A stretch of DNA of 64,000 bases from Vicinamibacterales bacterium (GCA_041394705.1 JAWKHS010000003.1:727467-791466), one strand, 5' to 3'; shown: positions 35,975-46,408, counted from the stretch's first letter. Translations and numbers: made by a program. The notes: generated by a model not told the origin, from the sequence alone.

Positions 35975-36565
35975 TTACTTCAACTCCGTCAGCCACCGGA
36001 CGAGCGCGCGGACTGCCTGCCCCCGATGACTCACGGCCGCCTTGGCGTCGCCGGCCTCGGCCAGGGTCCGGCCCAGCGCCGGCACGAAGAAGATCGGGTC
36101 GTAGCCGAACCCGCCCGTGCCCGCCGGTGCGGCCGCGATCTCGCCTTCCACGACGCCGCGCGTCTCGAAGAGCACGTCGGCGCCACGGACCGCCACCATC
36201 GCGCACACGAAGCGCGCGCTCCTGGCGCGCCCCTCCAGATCTCCGAGCCGCCGCAGGATCTCGTCGAAGCGCTCGGGATAGGTCGCGTTCGGCCTGAGGA
36301 AGCGGGCGGACCGCACGCCGGGCTCGCCGCCGAGCGCGTCGATCTCCAATCCGGAATCCTCGGCGACCACCACGTCCGGCAGCCGTGCCGCGTAGTAGCG
36401 GCCCTTCAGCCGGGCGTTGCCCTCGAAGGTCTCGGCCGTCTCCTCCGGCTCGGCGATGGGCGGCGCGTCGGCCAGCGTCAGCAGCTCGACGGGCACGCCC
36501 TCGAGCATCGCCCGGATTTCCTCGACCTTGTGACGGTTCGTCGTGGCGAGCCGCAGCGTGCGCAT
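35975..36565 (-). CDS. rdgB: dITP/XTP pyrophosphatase (RdgB/HAM1)
   Basis: The protein is 196 residues, the family's normal length. Motifs are TTNRHKVEEI at 6-15 (substrate Lys), EDSGLEIDALGGEPGVRSARF near 68-90 (catalytic Asp), GFGYDPIF near 150, and SHRGQAVRAL near 178. It hydrolyses ITP, dITP and XTP to monophosphates, keeping damaged purines out of nucleic acids. Its ATG shares one base with the rph stop (TGATG), so translation is coupled. Confidence 0.96.
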   Translation of the reverse strand: MRTLRLATTNRHKVEEIRAMLEGVPVELLTLADAPPIAEPEETAETFEGNARLKGRYYAARLPDVVVAEDSGLEIDALGGEPGVRSARFLRPNATYPERFDEILRRLGDLEGRARSARFVCAMVAVRGADVLFETRGVVEGEIAAAPAGTGGFGYDPIFFVPALGRTLAEAGDAKAAVSHRGQAVRALVRWLTELK

Positions 36566-37296
36566 CAGCGGCCCAGGATCGGCCCGCAGATCTCGCGCTG
36601 GATCGCGATCAGCCGGTCGATGCCGCCGCCGGCCAGCGCGAGGAGGCCCGTCAGCGCCTCCTGGCCGAACGGCTCGCTCTCGGCCGTGCCCTGGATCTCC
36701 ACGAACCGCCCGTCGCCCGTCTTGACGACGTTCATGTCCACGTCGGCCTTCGAGTCCTCCTCGTAGGCCAGATCCAGCAGGGGCATGCCGGCCACGATGC
36801 CGACGCTGGTCGCGGCGACGTAGTCGTTCACGGGCACCGTGGTGAGGCCATCCGAGCGCCGCAGGCTGTCGAAGGCCAGCACCATCGCCACGAAGGCGCC
36901 GGTGATGGACGCGGTGCGCGTGCCGCCGTCGGCCTGGATCACGTCGCAGTCCAGCCAGATCGTCCGTTCGCCCAGCCGTTCGAGGCGCACGACGGAGCGC
37001 ATCGACCGGCCGATGAGCCGCTGGATCTCCATGGTGCGGCCGCCCACTTTCCCCTGTGACGCCTCGCGCGCCGTGCGGGTGTTCGTGGCCCGCGGCAGCA
37101 TCCCGTACTCCGCGGTGACCCACCCCTTCCCGGTCCCGCGGAGGAACGGCGGGACGCGGTCCTCGATCGACGCGGCGCAGATCACGCGCGTGTGGCCCAC
37201 CTCGATCAGCACCGAGCCTTCCGCGTGTGCGAGGTAACCGGGAGTGAGAGTGACGGGGCGCAGGTCGGCTGGGGCGCGATCGAACTGTCGGGTCAT
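36565..37296 (-). CDS. rph: Ribonuclease PH
   Basis: The protein is 243 residues. It shows the RNase PH landmarks: GHTRVICAASIEDRVPPFL, the GWVTAEYGMLPRAT block, GRSMRSVVRLERLGERTIWLDCDVIQADGGTRTASITGAFVA, and the acidic EDSKADVDMNVV site. It trims tRNA 3' ends by phosphorolysis. The rph-rdgB pairing is common in many bacteria. Here it lies downstream of the amidase and GerMN-domain genes with a 12-base gap. Confidence 0.97.
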   Translation of the reverse strand: MTRQFDRAPADLRPVTLTPGYLAHAEGSVLIEVGHTRVICAASIEDRVPPFLRGTGKGWVTAEYGMLPRATNTRTAREASQGKVGGRTMEIQRLIGRSMRSVVRLERLGERTIWLDCDVIQADGGTRTASITGAFVAMVLAFDSLRRSDGLTTVPVNDYVAATSVGIVAGMPLLDLAYEEDSKADVDMNVVKTGDGRFVEIQGTAESEPFGQEALTGLLALAGGGIDRLIAIQREICGPILGR

Positions 37297-37307
37297 GGTG
37301 TCGGGGG

Positions 37308-37895
37308 CTAGCGGGCGCTGATGAGCGCCTCATTCTTCCGCAAGGGCTCGCGCAAGTCCACATGCCCCGCGAGCGTCTCGACCTCGCGGCCGTCGATCAG
37401 GATCTGCACGCGGGCGACCGGCGAGAGGTTCGTGGTCAGCACCGAGACGATGGCGTAGGCGGCCAGGAGCTCGTTGTGCGATCCGCGCGGCAGCGCCGTC
37501 ATGAAGGTGTTGTCGAGATCGACGTAGGCATCGTCTCGGCCGGTGAGGAACACGCCGCGGACGGTCACGCCGGCCGGCACCGCCCGCGCGAGGCCCGGCG
37601 GCGGTTCGGTCGCGAGCTGGGCTTCGACGAGCGCCCGAGCCTGGGCGGCCGGGGTGTCGCCGAGCGGGACGTCCACGGGCACGCCGACGAGCGACGTGCC
37701 GTCTTCCGACACGAAGTACACCGTGGCGGCGATGCGTGGGCCGGCGGTGGGCGCCGGAGCGGGCGCAGCGGGCGCGGGTTCGGCGTCGGGCGTGGGCTCG
37801 GCGAGCCGGCGGGCGAGACCTTCGAACATCACCCAGCCCAGTCCCAGCACCGTCACCGCGACGGCGGTCCAGATGCCCACCCGGCGCCAGGTCAT
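37308..37895 (-). CDS. GerMN-domain (sporulation/spore-germination-like) membrane-anchored protein
   Basis: The protein is 195 residues. One N-terminal transmembrane anchor (residues 7-25) precedes a Pro/Ala-rich linker. The GerMN domain follows, about 53-175 (TVYFVSEDGTSLVGVPVDV...AYVDLDNTFMTALPRGS...AIVSVLTTNL...VQILIDGREVETLAGHVDL). In Gram-negative genomes this domain is often next to N-acetylmuramoyl-L-alanine amidases, and a peptidoglycan-related binding or helper role is presumed. It overlaps the amidase gene by four bases (ATGA), so it is likely coupled to it. Confidence 0.85.
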   Translation of the reverse strand: MTWRRVGIWTAVAVTVLGLGWVMFEGLARRLAEPTPDAEPAPAAPAPAPTAGPRIAATVYFVSEDGTSLVGVPVDVPLGDTPAAQARALVEAQLATEPPPGLARAVPAGVTVRGVFLTGRDDAYVDLDNTFMTALPRGSHNELLAAYAIVSVLTTNLSPVARVQILIDGREVETLAGHVDLREPLRKNEALISAR

Positions 37896-39490
37896 TGCGC
37901 CGTCCGATCGAGCGACGCGCGGAAGGCCGAGACGGCCTCGAACAGCGCGAGCGCGATCGCGTCCTGGCGCGCCGCCGACGCGAGCGCCTTCTCTTCGTCG
38001 GGGTTCGACAGGTAGCCGATCTCGACGAGCACGGCGGGCATGTTGGCGCCGACGAGCACGCGGAAGGGCGCCTGCTGGACGGGGTGCGGGCTCATGGGCA
38101 CGGTGCCGCGCAGCGACGACTCGACGAGCGCGGCCAGCGCCGCCGACTGCTCGAGGTGCCGGAGCTGGGCCGTCTCCCAGAGGATGAGCTCGATCGCGCG
38201 CGTGCCGCCGCCCAGCGTGGGCAGCGCCTGCTCGGGCTGCTGGATGGCCCGCCGCGATTCGAGGCTCGCGCGATCGACGCTGAGGTAGTACACCTCGGCG
38301 CCCTTCACCGACGAACGGACCGCGGCGTTCGCGTGGATGCTCACGAAGAGGTCCGCGCGGTTGTTGTTGGCGATGGCCGCCCGGGCGTCCTGGTCCAGCG
38401 CGCGATCGTCGTCGCGGGTCAGGATCACGCGCAGACCCAGCCGGCTCTCGATGAGGGCCTTCAGCCGGCGGCTGACCTGCAGCGTGACGGCCTTTTCGAG
38501 CGTGCCGCCCGGTCCCTGCGTGCCGTCCGCGTCGCCGCCGTGGCCCGGGTCGATCACGATGGTCCGGAGCCCCGGAAGGCCGGGATCGCCGAAGAGCGGC
38601 GGAGGTGGGGGCGGCTCGGCGGCGCCAGGAGTCCCGGCCGGGGGCGCCGGGGTGCCCGGACCCGCGGACGGGGCGGCCGGCGCTCCCGGCACCGGGGCAG
38701 GCGGCGCCGCGGCGGCTGCGGCCGCGGACAACGACGAGGCGCCGGCGGCCATCAGATCGACGACCAGCCGCGTGGTGCCGGCGTCCACCGGCTGCACGTT
38801 CGCGCGGTAGGTCGCGTAGCGGGGGCCCAGCGCCAGCACGAGCGTGGCCCCCCGATCGCCGACCCGCACCGATTGCAGCAGGCCCTGCGGCGGCACCGAC
38901 GGCAGGGCCGCGTCGAGGGCATCGGCCGCGAACGCTACCGCGAGCTGGCCTGGCGCCTGGGTCACCGTGGTGTCGGTCGCCGGCGAGATCTCGAACGTGA
39001 GCTGCGCCGCGGTCCCTCCGAACTCCGCGCGCATCACGACACGCGGAACGCGCAGGTCGCCGACGACCAGCAGGCGGCCCGCCCGGCGGTAGTCGACGCG
39101 CCTGTCGAGCAGGGTGCCGAGCACGCGCGAGACGAACTCGGGAGTGACGAGCAGGCGGTCGTCGCGCCGCACCGGCGGGGCGGCGAGCGACACCAGGCGC
39201 CCCTGGACCGAGACGACGGTCCGGTCCGGCGTGAGCAGGGCACTCCGCCCTCCCGCCGTGACCGTCGTGGACCCGGTGACCCGGTCGTCGCGCACCACGA
39301 GATCGAGCGCGGCCGCCAGATCGTCGAGGGCGACATAGTCGCCGTTGTTCACGGCGGTGACCGACAGGGACCGCCGCGACTGGGCGTCGAGCAGCGTGAT
39401 GGGCGCCGGGGCCGGGCCCTGTGCGACCAGGACGCCCCCTACGACGGCCAGCGTCACGCTGACGATCACGGCAACGAACGGACGGCGCAC
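37892..39490 (-). CDS. N-acetylmuramoyl-L-alanine amidase (Amidase_3) with AMIN-type N-terminal region
   Basis: The protein is 532 residues from GTG. A signal or anchor helix is followed by a copper-amine-oxidase-N-like region (about 35-135). An AMIN-like domain (about 150-250) and a long Pro/Ala linker come next. The catalytic domain occupies about 305-525, with IDPGHGG, a Glu in TLEKAVTL, SIHANA and VEIGYLSN zinc and catalytic sites. It cleaves the amide bond between muramic acid and the stem peptide, acting in cell separation or wall turnover. A TATGAT hexamer precedes the GTG by eight bases. It is the first gene of the operon with GerMN, rph and rdgB. Confidence 0.92.
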   Translation of the reverse strand: MRRPFVAVIVSVTLAVVGGVLVAQGPAPAPITLLDAQSRRSLSVTAVNNGDYVALDDLAAALDLVVRDDRVTGSTTVTAGGRSALLTPDRTVVSVQGRLVSLAAPPVRRDDRLLVTPEFVSRVLGTLLDRRVDYRRAGRLLVVGDLRVPRVVMRAEFGGTAAQLTFEISPATDTTVTQAPGQLAVAFAADALDAALPSVPPQGLLQSVRVGDRGATLVLALGPRYATYRANVQPVDAGTTRLVVDLMAAGASSLSAAAAAAAPPAPVPGAPAAPSAGPGTPAPPAGTPGAAEPPPPPPLFGDPGLPGLRTIVIDPGHGGDADGTQGPGGTLEKAVTLQVSRRLKALIESRLGLRVILTRDDDRALDQDARAAIANNNRADLFVSIHANAAVRSSVKGAEVYYLSVDRASLESRRAIQQPEQALPTLGGGTRAIELILWETAQLRHLEQSAALAALVESSLRGTVPMSPHPVQQAPFRVLVGANMPAVLVEIGYLSNPDEEKALASAARQDAIALALFEAVSAFRASLDRTAQ

Positions 39491-39498
39491 GCACGACC

Positions 39499-39504
39499 AT
39501 CATA
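39499..39504 (-). promoter_or_regulatory. -10-like TATGAT at the head of the amidase operon
   Basis: On the minus strand TATGAT ends eight bases before the GTG at 39490, implying a leader of at most two bases. Confidence 0.5.
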
Positions 39505-39663
39505 GCGTGCGCGCCGCGGGGGCCGGCGTGCCATTGCGCACACACTCGAGGCGGCGCATTCCGCGGGACCGGCGGCGCCCGACGCGGGACGGGCCGCGAC
39601 TCGCCGATCACCCTCGGGCTGGCGGGCCGCTGCGGATAGAATCGTCGCGGCACGGGAGGCAGC

Positions 39664-40500
39664 ATGGGCAAGAGAATCGGCGTGGCGGCGGCGGTGTGGT
39701 TGGCGATGGGAGCGGCCCCGGCGCTCGCGCAGGCACCGGCGCGGCCGGCCGTGCTGGACCTGTGGGCCTCCGGCACGGCGGCGTTCGGCGTCTTCGTGCC
39801 CGACGAGAACCCCGCGCCGCGTGGGCCGGATCGCGGGCCCGCCGTCTACACCGTCGCCGGCGGGCAGGCACTGGCGAAGAACCCGCTCATCGACTTCGTG
39901 TTCCTCAACCTCGAGGGTCACTACGACCGCAATGCCGTCATGGCCATCAGCGAGGGGCTGGGCAAGCGCGGCACGCCCGGCCGCAAGCTGATGCTGGTGC
40001 GCATCCCGCCCATGACGGAAGACGGCCCGCAGGTCACGCTCCAGCGCATCAAGGAGATCCTGGCCATGGGCGCCGACGGCGTGACCATGCCGCACGTCGA
40101 GAACCTGGATCAGGCCCGCCAGGCCGTGAGCCTCTTCGCCGACGCCCGCGCCGACGTCTGGTCCGCGTCGAACCCGACCGGCAACACGGTCGCGATGCTG
40201 ATGCTGGAAGATCCGGGCGCGGTGGCCCAGGCCGGCCAGATCGCCGACGTCGGCGGCTACAGCGTCCTGGCGTGCGGCATCGGCAGCCTGACCGGCGCGC
40301 TCAAGGGCGATCGCGCCGCGGCGGAGAAGGGCAACCAGGCGATCCTGGCCGAGACCAAGCGCGTGCACCTCGTGAACATGCTGACGGCGAACGCGAAAGA
40401 CGTGCAGCAGCGCGTGAAGGAAGGGTTCCTGGCGCTCCTCATGTCGGGGCGGGACGCCGACGAGGTGATTAAGCTGGGCCGCGCCGCCGCGGGACGGTAG
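39664..40500 (+). CDS. Exported HpcH/HpaI aldolase-like protein
   Basis: The protein is 278 residues with a clear signal peptide (GVAAAVWLAMGAAPALAQA). The body resembles a HpcH/HpaI TIM barrel: DFVFLNLEGHYDRNAV, LMLVRIPPMTED, RIKEILAMGADGVTMPHVEN, AMLMLEDPGAV and YSVLACGIGSLTGAL. Standard family members are cytoplasmic, Mg- or Mn-dependent class II aldolases; the expected Arg in strand 2 and Glu in strand 5 (LEDPG) appear present. Export is unusual and the substrate is unknown. A TAGAAT at 39637 and a GGGAGG site at 39654 give it a conventional leader. Confidence 0.8.
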   Translation: MGKRIGVAAAVWLAMGAAPALAQAPARPAVLDLWASGTAAFGVFVPDENPAPRGPDRGPAVYTVAGGQALAKNPLIDFVFLNLEGHYDRNAVMAISEGLGKRGTPGRKLMLVRIPPMTEDGPQVTLQRIKEILAMGADGVTMPHVENLDQARQAVSLFADARADVWSASNPTGNTVAMLMLEDPGAVAQAGQIADVGGYSVLACGIGSLTGALKGDRAAAEKGNQAILAETKRVHLVNMLTANAKDVQQRVKEGFLALLMSGRDADEVIKLGRAAAGR

Positions 40501-40570
40501 CGCTCGCACTGGAGCGCCCGTGTCCGGCCGCCCGCGACGTGCCACGGCGCCCGTGGTCTCGCACGATCGG

Positions 40571-41686
40571 CTAGCGCACGAGGAACTTCTGCACGCGCCG
40601 GCCGGTGCCGACCTCGGCGGTGTAGAGGTTGCCCTTCGAGTCCACGGCGAGCGCGTGGAGGAAGATGAACTGGCCCGCGTAGCGGCCGATGCGGCCGAAG
40701 GCGCTCACCTCGGTCAGCGACGTGCGGTCGTAGATGCGTACCTTGCCGTTGCCGGCATCGGCCAGGTAGAGGAAGCGCTGGGCGGCGTCGGGTGAGAAGG
40801 CCGTGGCGAACGACGTGCCCAGCAGCTTCGTCGGGCGCTCGATGAAGATCTCGCGCTCGAAGACGCCGGCCGTGGTGAACACCTGCATCCGGTTGTTGCG
40901 GCGGTCGTTCACGTACACCTTGCCGTCCTCCGACACGCGCACGCCGTGCACCAGGTTGAACTGGGCCGGTGGCGGGCCATCGAGGGCGAGCGTCTTGGGC
41001 GCGGCGTCGTCGGGCGGCTTGCCGTAGGCGCCCCACATCCGCTTGAAGGCGCCGGTGTCGGCGTCGTACACGATGACGCGCCGGTTCACGTAGCCGTCGG
41101 CGACGTAGAGCTCGTTGGTCTTCGGGTCCACGTAGACGTCGGCGGCGTTGTTCACGTTGGCCGTGTCGAGCGAGCCCTTGCTCTGGCCGCGCCGGCCGAT
41201 CTGGAACAGGAAGCGGCCGTCGCTCGTGAACTTCAGGATCATGTTCTCCTTGCCGCCCGCGAGGCGCGGGCCGCCGGCGGACGTGATCCACACGTTGCGC
41301 TTGTGGTCCACGTGGATGGCGTGCTCGTCCTCCGGCCACTCGTAGCCGTCGCCGGGGCCGCCCCATCCCCGCAGGTAGTGGCCGTCGGCGTCGAATTCGA
41401 GGACCGGCGGCGCCGCCGTGCAGCACGCGGCCTCCGGATTCTGGGCCTTCTCGTCGCTCTCGAGCGACCAGGGCCGGTGCAGCACCCAGACGTGATCGCT
41501 CGCGTCCACGGAGACGCCCGTCACCTGGCCCAGCGTCCACTGCGGCGGCAGGGTCGGCCACCGGGGATCCACCTCGAAGCGGGGCACGGCCGGCGACTGG
41601 GCGGCCAGATGCGAGACGCCACGCTCGGCGGCGAAGAGTGCCGCGGCGAGGCCGAGGGCAAGGGCCGGACGGACTGTCACGCGCAT
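40571..41686 (-). CDS. Exported NHL-repeat beta-propeller protein
   Basis: The protein is 371 residues with a signal peptide. NHL-type repeats follow: VTGVSVDASDHVWVLHRP, HAIHVDHKRNVWITSAG, ADVYVDPKTNELYVADGYVNRRVIVYDADTG, HGVRVSEDGKVYVNDRRNNRMQVF, and HALAVDSKGNLYTAEVGTGRRVQKF. They predict a six-bladed propeller. It resembles the lyase propeller of peptidyl-alpha-hydroxyglycine amidating lyase, but function is not shown. A Cys pair (AACC) sits at about residue 86. It is 11 bases downstream of the diguanylate cyclase gene. Confidence 0.85.
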   Translation of the reverse strand: MRVTVRPALALGLAAALFAAERGVSHLAAQSPAVPRFEVDPRWPTLPPQWTLGQVTGVSVDASDHVWVLHRPWSLESDEKAQNPEAACCTAAPPVLEFDADGHYLRGWGGPGDGYEWPEDEHAIHVDHKRNVWITSAGGPRLAGGKENMILKFTSDGRFLFQIGRRGQSKGSLDTANVNNAADVYVDPKTNELYVADGYVNRRVIVYDADTGAFKRMWGAYGKPPDDAAPKTLALDGPPPAQFNLVHGVRVSEDGKVYVNDRRNNRMQVFTTAGVFEREIFIERPTKLLGTSFATAFSPDAAQRFLYLADAGNGKVRIYDRTSLTEVSAFGRIGRYAGQFIFLHALAVDSKGNLYTAEVGTGRRVQKFLVR

Positions 41687-41697
41687 GGGGAATCCTT

Positions 41698-42810
<1,113 letters not shown>

Positions 42811-42837
42811 GCTCCGCCCGCCGCCCGGGGCAAGGGC

Positions 42838-44658
42838 TCAGTATCCCATCGCGTATCCAGTTCGGCGCGGATCGGCACCGGCCGTCTTGGCGCCCGTCTT
42901 CGGGTCGATCCGGATGACCTGCATGTGCCCCAGGCTGCCCCAGCCCGGCAGGACCCGCACGGTGTGTCCCATGCTCTTCAAAGCGGCAATCGTCGCCGCC
43001 GGCACTCGTCCCTCGATCTGGACGGTGATGGCGGCGCCCGGCTTGTAGAAGTTCGGCTCCGCGTCCAGCACCAGCCGGGGCGTCTCGATGGCCTGCTGCA
43101 CGGGCATCTCGAAGTCGACCAGGTTCAGGAGCACCTGGAACTCGGTCTGGCCGATGGTCTCGCCGCCGGGCGTCCCGAAGACGTAGGCCAGCGCGCCGTC
43201 GTGGAGGACGACCACGGGCGAGTTGTTGAGGATGGGAATCTTGCCGGCGCCCACGTAGTTCACGTCCGTGGGGTAGGGCGAGGTCGAGCCGAGCCGCATG
43301 CCGTTGTTCAGGAGCAGCCCCGTGTTGCCCACCACCACGTTGTTGCCGAACAGGCCGCCAAGGGTCGGCGTGCAGCCCACGGCGTTCCCGAACTTGTCCA
43401 CGATGGAGAACGACGTCGTGTGCTGCTCGGCGTCGTAGGCCTCCTCGAAGGCCGGGCCCTGCGGCTGCTGCATCGAGGACGAGGCGCCGTCGGGCGTGCC
43501 CGCGGGCGGATACGGAATCGCCTTCATCGGGTCGAAGAGCGCGCGCCGGACGTCGGCGAACTCGTGCGAGACCAGGCCCGCCTGCGGCACCTTCACGAAG
43601 GCCGGATCGGCGACGTAGCGGTAGATGTCGGCCTTGGAGATCTTGATGGACTCGATGACGGCGTGCAGGTGGGCCGGCGAGAGTGCGCCCGCGCTGCGGA
43701 GATCCACCTTTTCGATGAGGTTGGCCCCCATCAGCACCTCGTAGCCGCCGCGCGAGGTCGCCGGGTTGCTGTAGACGTCGTGGCCGCGGTAGGTCGTGTG
43801 GAGCGGTTCCTGCCACGTCGGCGAGTAGGCGGCCAGGTCGGCCGCCGTCAGCACGCCGCCGTTCTCCTTGAAGAAGCGGTCCATCTCCTGCGCGATGTCG
43901 CCCTTGTAGAAGCGGTCGAACGCCGCCTGGATCGCGGCCTCGCGCGTGGCGCCCTTCTTGAGGGCCTGCGCCTCGGCGTCCACGAGCTTGCGCAGCGTGT
44001 TGGCGTAGTCGGGGTTCTTCAGCAGGTCGCCGGCCTTCAGCGGCTGGCCGTTGGGGAGGAAGATCTTCGCGGACGTCGGGTACTTCGAGAGGTTGTTCCG
44101 GCCGCGGGCGATGGACTGCGCCAGCTTCACGTCGATCGGATAGCCCTTCTCCGCGTACTCGATGGCCGGGGCGAACACGTCGGCCACCTTCATCGTGCCG
44201 AACCGCTTGAGCTGCTCCAGGTACCCGCCGAGGTTCCCCGGCGTGATCCCGGCCTTCATGCCGGCGTTGAGCAGCTCCGGCGTCATCTCCTCGGGCTTCA
44301 ACGCCTTGGGGGCGGCGCCCGCCATCGACAGCGACCAGACCTTGTTGGTGCCCTTGTGGAACATGGTCATGAAGCCGTTGCCGCCGATCCCGTTCATCTC
44401 GGGTTCGCCCAGTGCGGCCATGGCGCCGACCGCAGCGGCGGCGTCGAAGGCATTGCCGCCCTTCAGCAGCATCTGCAGGCCCGCCGAGGACGCGATCGGG
44501 TGGCCGGACGTCACCAGGCCGTTCAGTCCCGCCACCGCGGGCCGCGTGTAGTCAATGCGCGCCGACGCCGGCGCTTCGGCGGCCTGTTGCTGGCCGATGG
44601 CCAGGGCGGTCCCTCCGGCCAGGGCGGCGATCACGAGAAACAATGATCGAATGCGCAT
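42838..44658 (-). CDS. ggt: Gamma-glutamyltransferase
   Basis: The protein is 606 residues with a signal peptide, so it is periplasmic. The large-subunit start SGHPIASSAGLQMLLKGGNAFDAAAA is near 50-75. The autoprocessing site and Thr nucleophile are in HTTSFSIVDKFGNAV near 405-418, and the GTPGGETIGQ oxyanion region is near 495. It transfers or hydrolyses the gamma-glutamyl group of glutathione and related peptides. An AAGGAG site six bases before the ATG at 44658 fixes the start. TATACT lies about 50 bases upstream. Confidence 0.93.
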   Translation of the reverse strand: MRIRSLFLVIAALAGGTALAIGQQQAAEAPASARIDYTRPAVAGLNGLVTSGHPIASSAGLQMLLKGGNAFDAAAAVGAMAALGEPEMNGIGGNGFMTMFHKGTNKVWSLSMAGAAPKALKPEEMTPELLNAGMKAGITPGNLGGYLEQLKRFGTMKVADVFAPAIEYAEKGYPIDVKLAQSIARGRNNLSKYPTSAKIFLPNGQPLKAGDLLKNPDYANTLRKLVDAEAQALKKGATREAAIQAAFDRFYKGDIAQEMDRFFKENGGVLTAADLAAYSPTWQEPLHTTYRGHDVYSNPATSRGGYEVLMGANLIEKVDLRSAGALSPAHLHAVIESIKISKADIYRYVADPAFVKVPQAGLVSHEFADVRRALFDPMKAIPYPPAGTPDGASSSMQQPQGPAFEEAYDAEQHTTSFSIVDKFGNAVGCTPTLGGLFGNNVVVGNTGLLLNNGMRLGSTSPYPTDVNYVGAGKIPILNNSPVVVLHDGALAYVFGTPGGETIGQTEFQVLLNLVDFEMPVQQAIETPRLVLDAEPNFYKPGAAITVQIEGRVPAATIAALKSMGHTVRVLPGWGSLGHMQVIRIDPKTGAKTAGADPRRTGYAMGY

Positions 44659-44839
44659 TGCGGGCTCCTTCAGGCATCCCCGGTGATTCGGGTCTGTAGA
44701 GTATAGGCGGCAGGACCGCTTCCGCCGCCCTGGATGCGCCGGGAGGCGCCCCGCGCGTGTAAGCTGGCGGATGGCCGGCGGCGCCCCGCCGCCGCGCTGC
44801 CGCGTCCTCTTCGTCGTCTTCGGGGAAGGAGCATTCCTC

Positions 44840-46396
44840 ATGGTCCGCATGCACTCGACCTCGGCGGTTCTGGCTGGCATCGCGGTGGCCGCCCTCGTGA
44901 CCGCGCCCTCCACGGCCCAGCAGCTCGGCTCGATCGCGTTCCAGACCTCGGGCGCGCCGGCCGCGCAGGCGGCGTTCCTCACCGGCGTCAAGGCGCTGCA
45001 CAGCTTCCAGTTCGACGAGGCCGCCGTCGCCTTCCAGGAGGCCGAGAAGGCCGATCCCGGGTTCGCGATGGCGTACTGGGGCGAGGCCATGAGCCACAAC
45101 CACCCGCTGTGGGCGCAGCAGGACGTCGCCAAGGCCAAGGCGGCCCTGGAGAAGCTGGGGCCGACCCACGAGGCTCGCGTTGCCAAGGCCAAGCTGCCGA
45201 AGGAGAAGGCGTTCCTCGACGCGCAGAACCTCCTGTACTTCGCTCCGGGCGACAAGCTGGCGCGCGACACCGCCTACTCGGGCGCCATGGCGACGATGCA
45301 CGAGCAGTGGCCGGACGACGACGAGGTGTCGATCTTCTACGCGCTGTCGCTGCTCGGCACGGTGCGGCCGGGAGACGCCGGGTTCCGCCGCCAGGCGCTG
45401 GCGGCATCGATTGCCGAGAAGGTGTTCGCGGCCAATCCCCAGCACCCGGGCGCCGCGCACTTCATCATCCACGCGTTCGACGATCCCGATCACGCGCCCC
45501 TGGCGCTCGACGCGGCCAACGCCTACGCGAAGATCGCGCCGTCGGCGGCCCACGCGCTCCACATGCCGTCGCACATCTACGTGCAGCGCGGCATGTGGAA
45601 GGACGTGGTGGCGTCGAACATCGACGCCTACAAGGCCGCCACCGACCTCAACGCCCGGATGAAGCTGCCGGAGGGCCGCGAGGACTTCCACACGCTGGGC
45701 TGGCTCACCTACGGCAACCTCATGCTCGGCAACGTCGAGGCGGCGGCGAAGAACGTGGCGGCGGCCAAGGCCGCGGCGGACCGCAACCCCGACAACCGCG
45801 GCATCCGCGACGGGTATCTCGGCATGCGCGCCCGCTACATCCAGGAGAGCGGCCGGTGGGAGAAGATCGCCTTGCCCGCCGAGTCGGCGCCAGCGGCGGG
45901 GGACCATGCCGCGATGCCGGGGATGGCGATGGGGGGCGGTGGAGGCGTGTCGGAGGGCGCCGCGTCGTGGATCTACGTCGCGGGCGTCAGCGCGGCGAAG
46001 CTCGGCGACATGGCCACGGCCGACGCCGCGCTCGCGCGGCTGGCGGCCATCCGCGAGCAGGCGGGCCGCGGCACGAATGCCTACGCGGCCAAGCCGCACG
46101 CGATCCGGGAGAAGGAGCTCGGCGCCGTCGTCAAGTGGGCGAAGGGCCAGAAGGACGCGGCCCTGGCGGACGCGAAGGCGGCGTCGGAGATCGAAGCCAC
46201 GATGGCGGCGCCTTCAGGCCCGCCCGATCCCATCAAGCCCGCCTTCGAGCTGTACGCGGAACTCCTGGCCGACGCCGGTCGGGACAAGGAAGCCGCAACC
46301 GCATTCGAGCAGGCCCTGCTGCGGACGCCCAACCGGACGCCGTCGGTCCAGGGCCTCGCGAAGGTCGCGGCGCGGCTCAAGTCGTCGATGCACTGA
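44840..46396 (+). CDS. Exported tetratricopeptide-repeat protein
   Basis: The protein is 518 residues with a signal peptide (about 1-27). Alpha-helical TPR-like repeats run through the rest. Recurrent landmarks include AMAYWGEAMSHNHPLW near 78-93 and the HFIIHAFDDPDHAPLALDAA and ALHMPSHIYVQRGMW segments (about 210-255), typical of a conserved exported TPR family in Acidobacteriota. A Met/His/Gly stretch (HAAMPGMAMGGGGG) near residue 355 could bind metal. Function unknown. An AAGGAG site ten bases before the ATG at 44840 supports the start. Confidence 0.85.
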   Translation: MVRMHSTSAVLAGIAVAALVTAPSTAQQLGSIAFQTSGAPAAQAAFLTGVKALHSFQFDEAAVAFQEAEKADPGFAMAYWGEAMSHNHPLWAQQDVAKAKAALEKLGPTHEARVAKAKLPKEKAFLDAQNLLYFAPGDKLARDTAYSGAMATMHEQWPDDDEVSIFYALSLLGTVRPGDAGFRRQALAASIAEKVFAANPQHPGAAHFIIHAFDDPDHAPLALDAANAYAKIAPSAAHALHMPSHIYVQRGMWKDVVASNIDAYKAATDLNARMKLPEGREDFHTLGWLTYGNLMLGNVEAAAKNVAAAKAAADRNPDNRGIRDGYLGMRARYIQESGRWEKIALPAESAPAAGDHAAMPGMAMGGGGGVSEGAASWIYVAGVSAAKLGDMATADAALARLAAIREQAGRGTNAYAAKPHAIREKELGAVVKWAKGQKDAALADAKAASEIEATMAAPSGPPDPIKPAFELYAELLADAGRDKEAATAFEQALLRTPNRTPSVQGLAKVAARLKSSMH

Positions 46397-46408
46397 GCCC
46401 GGCCATCT

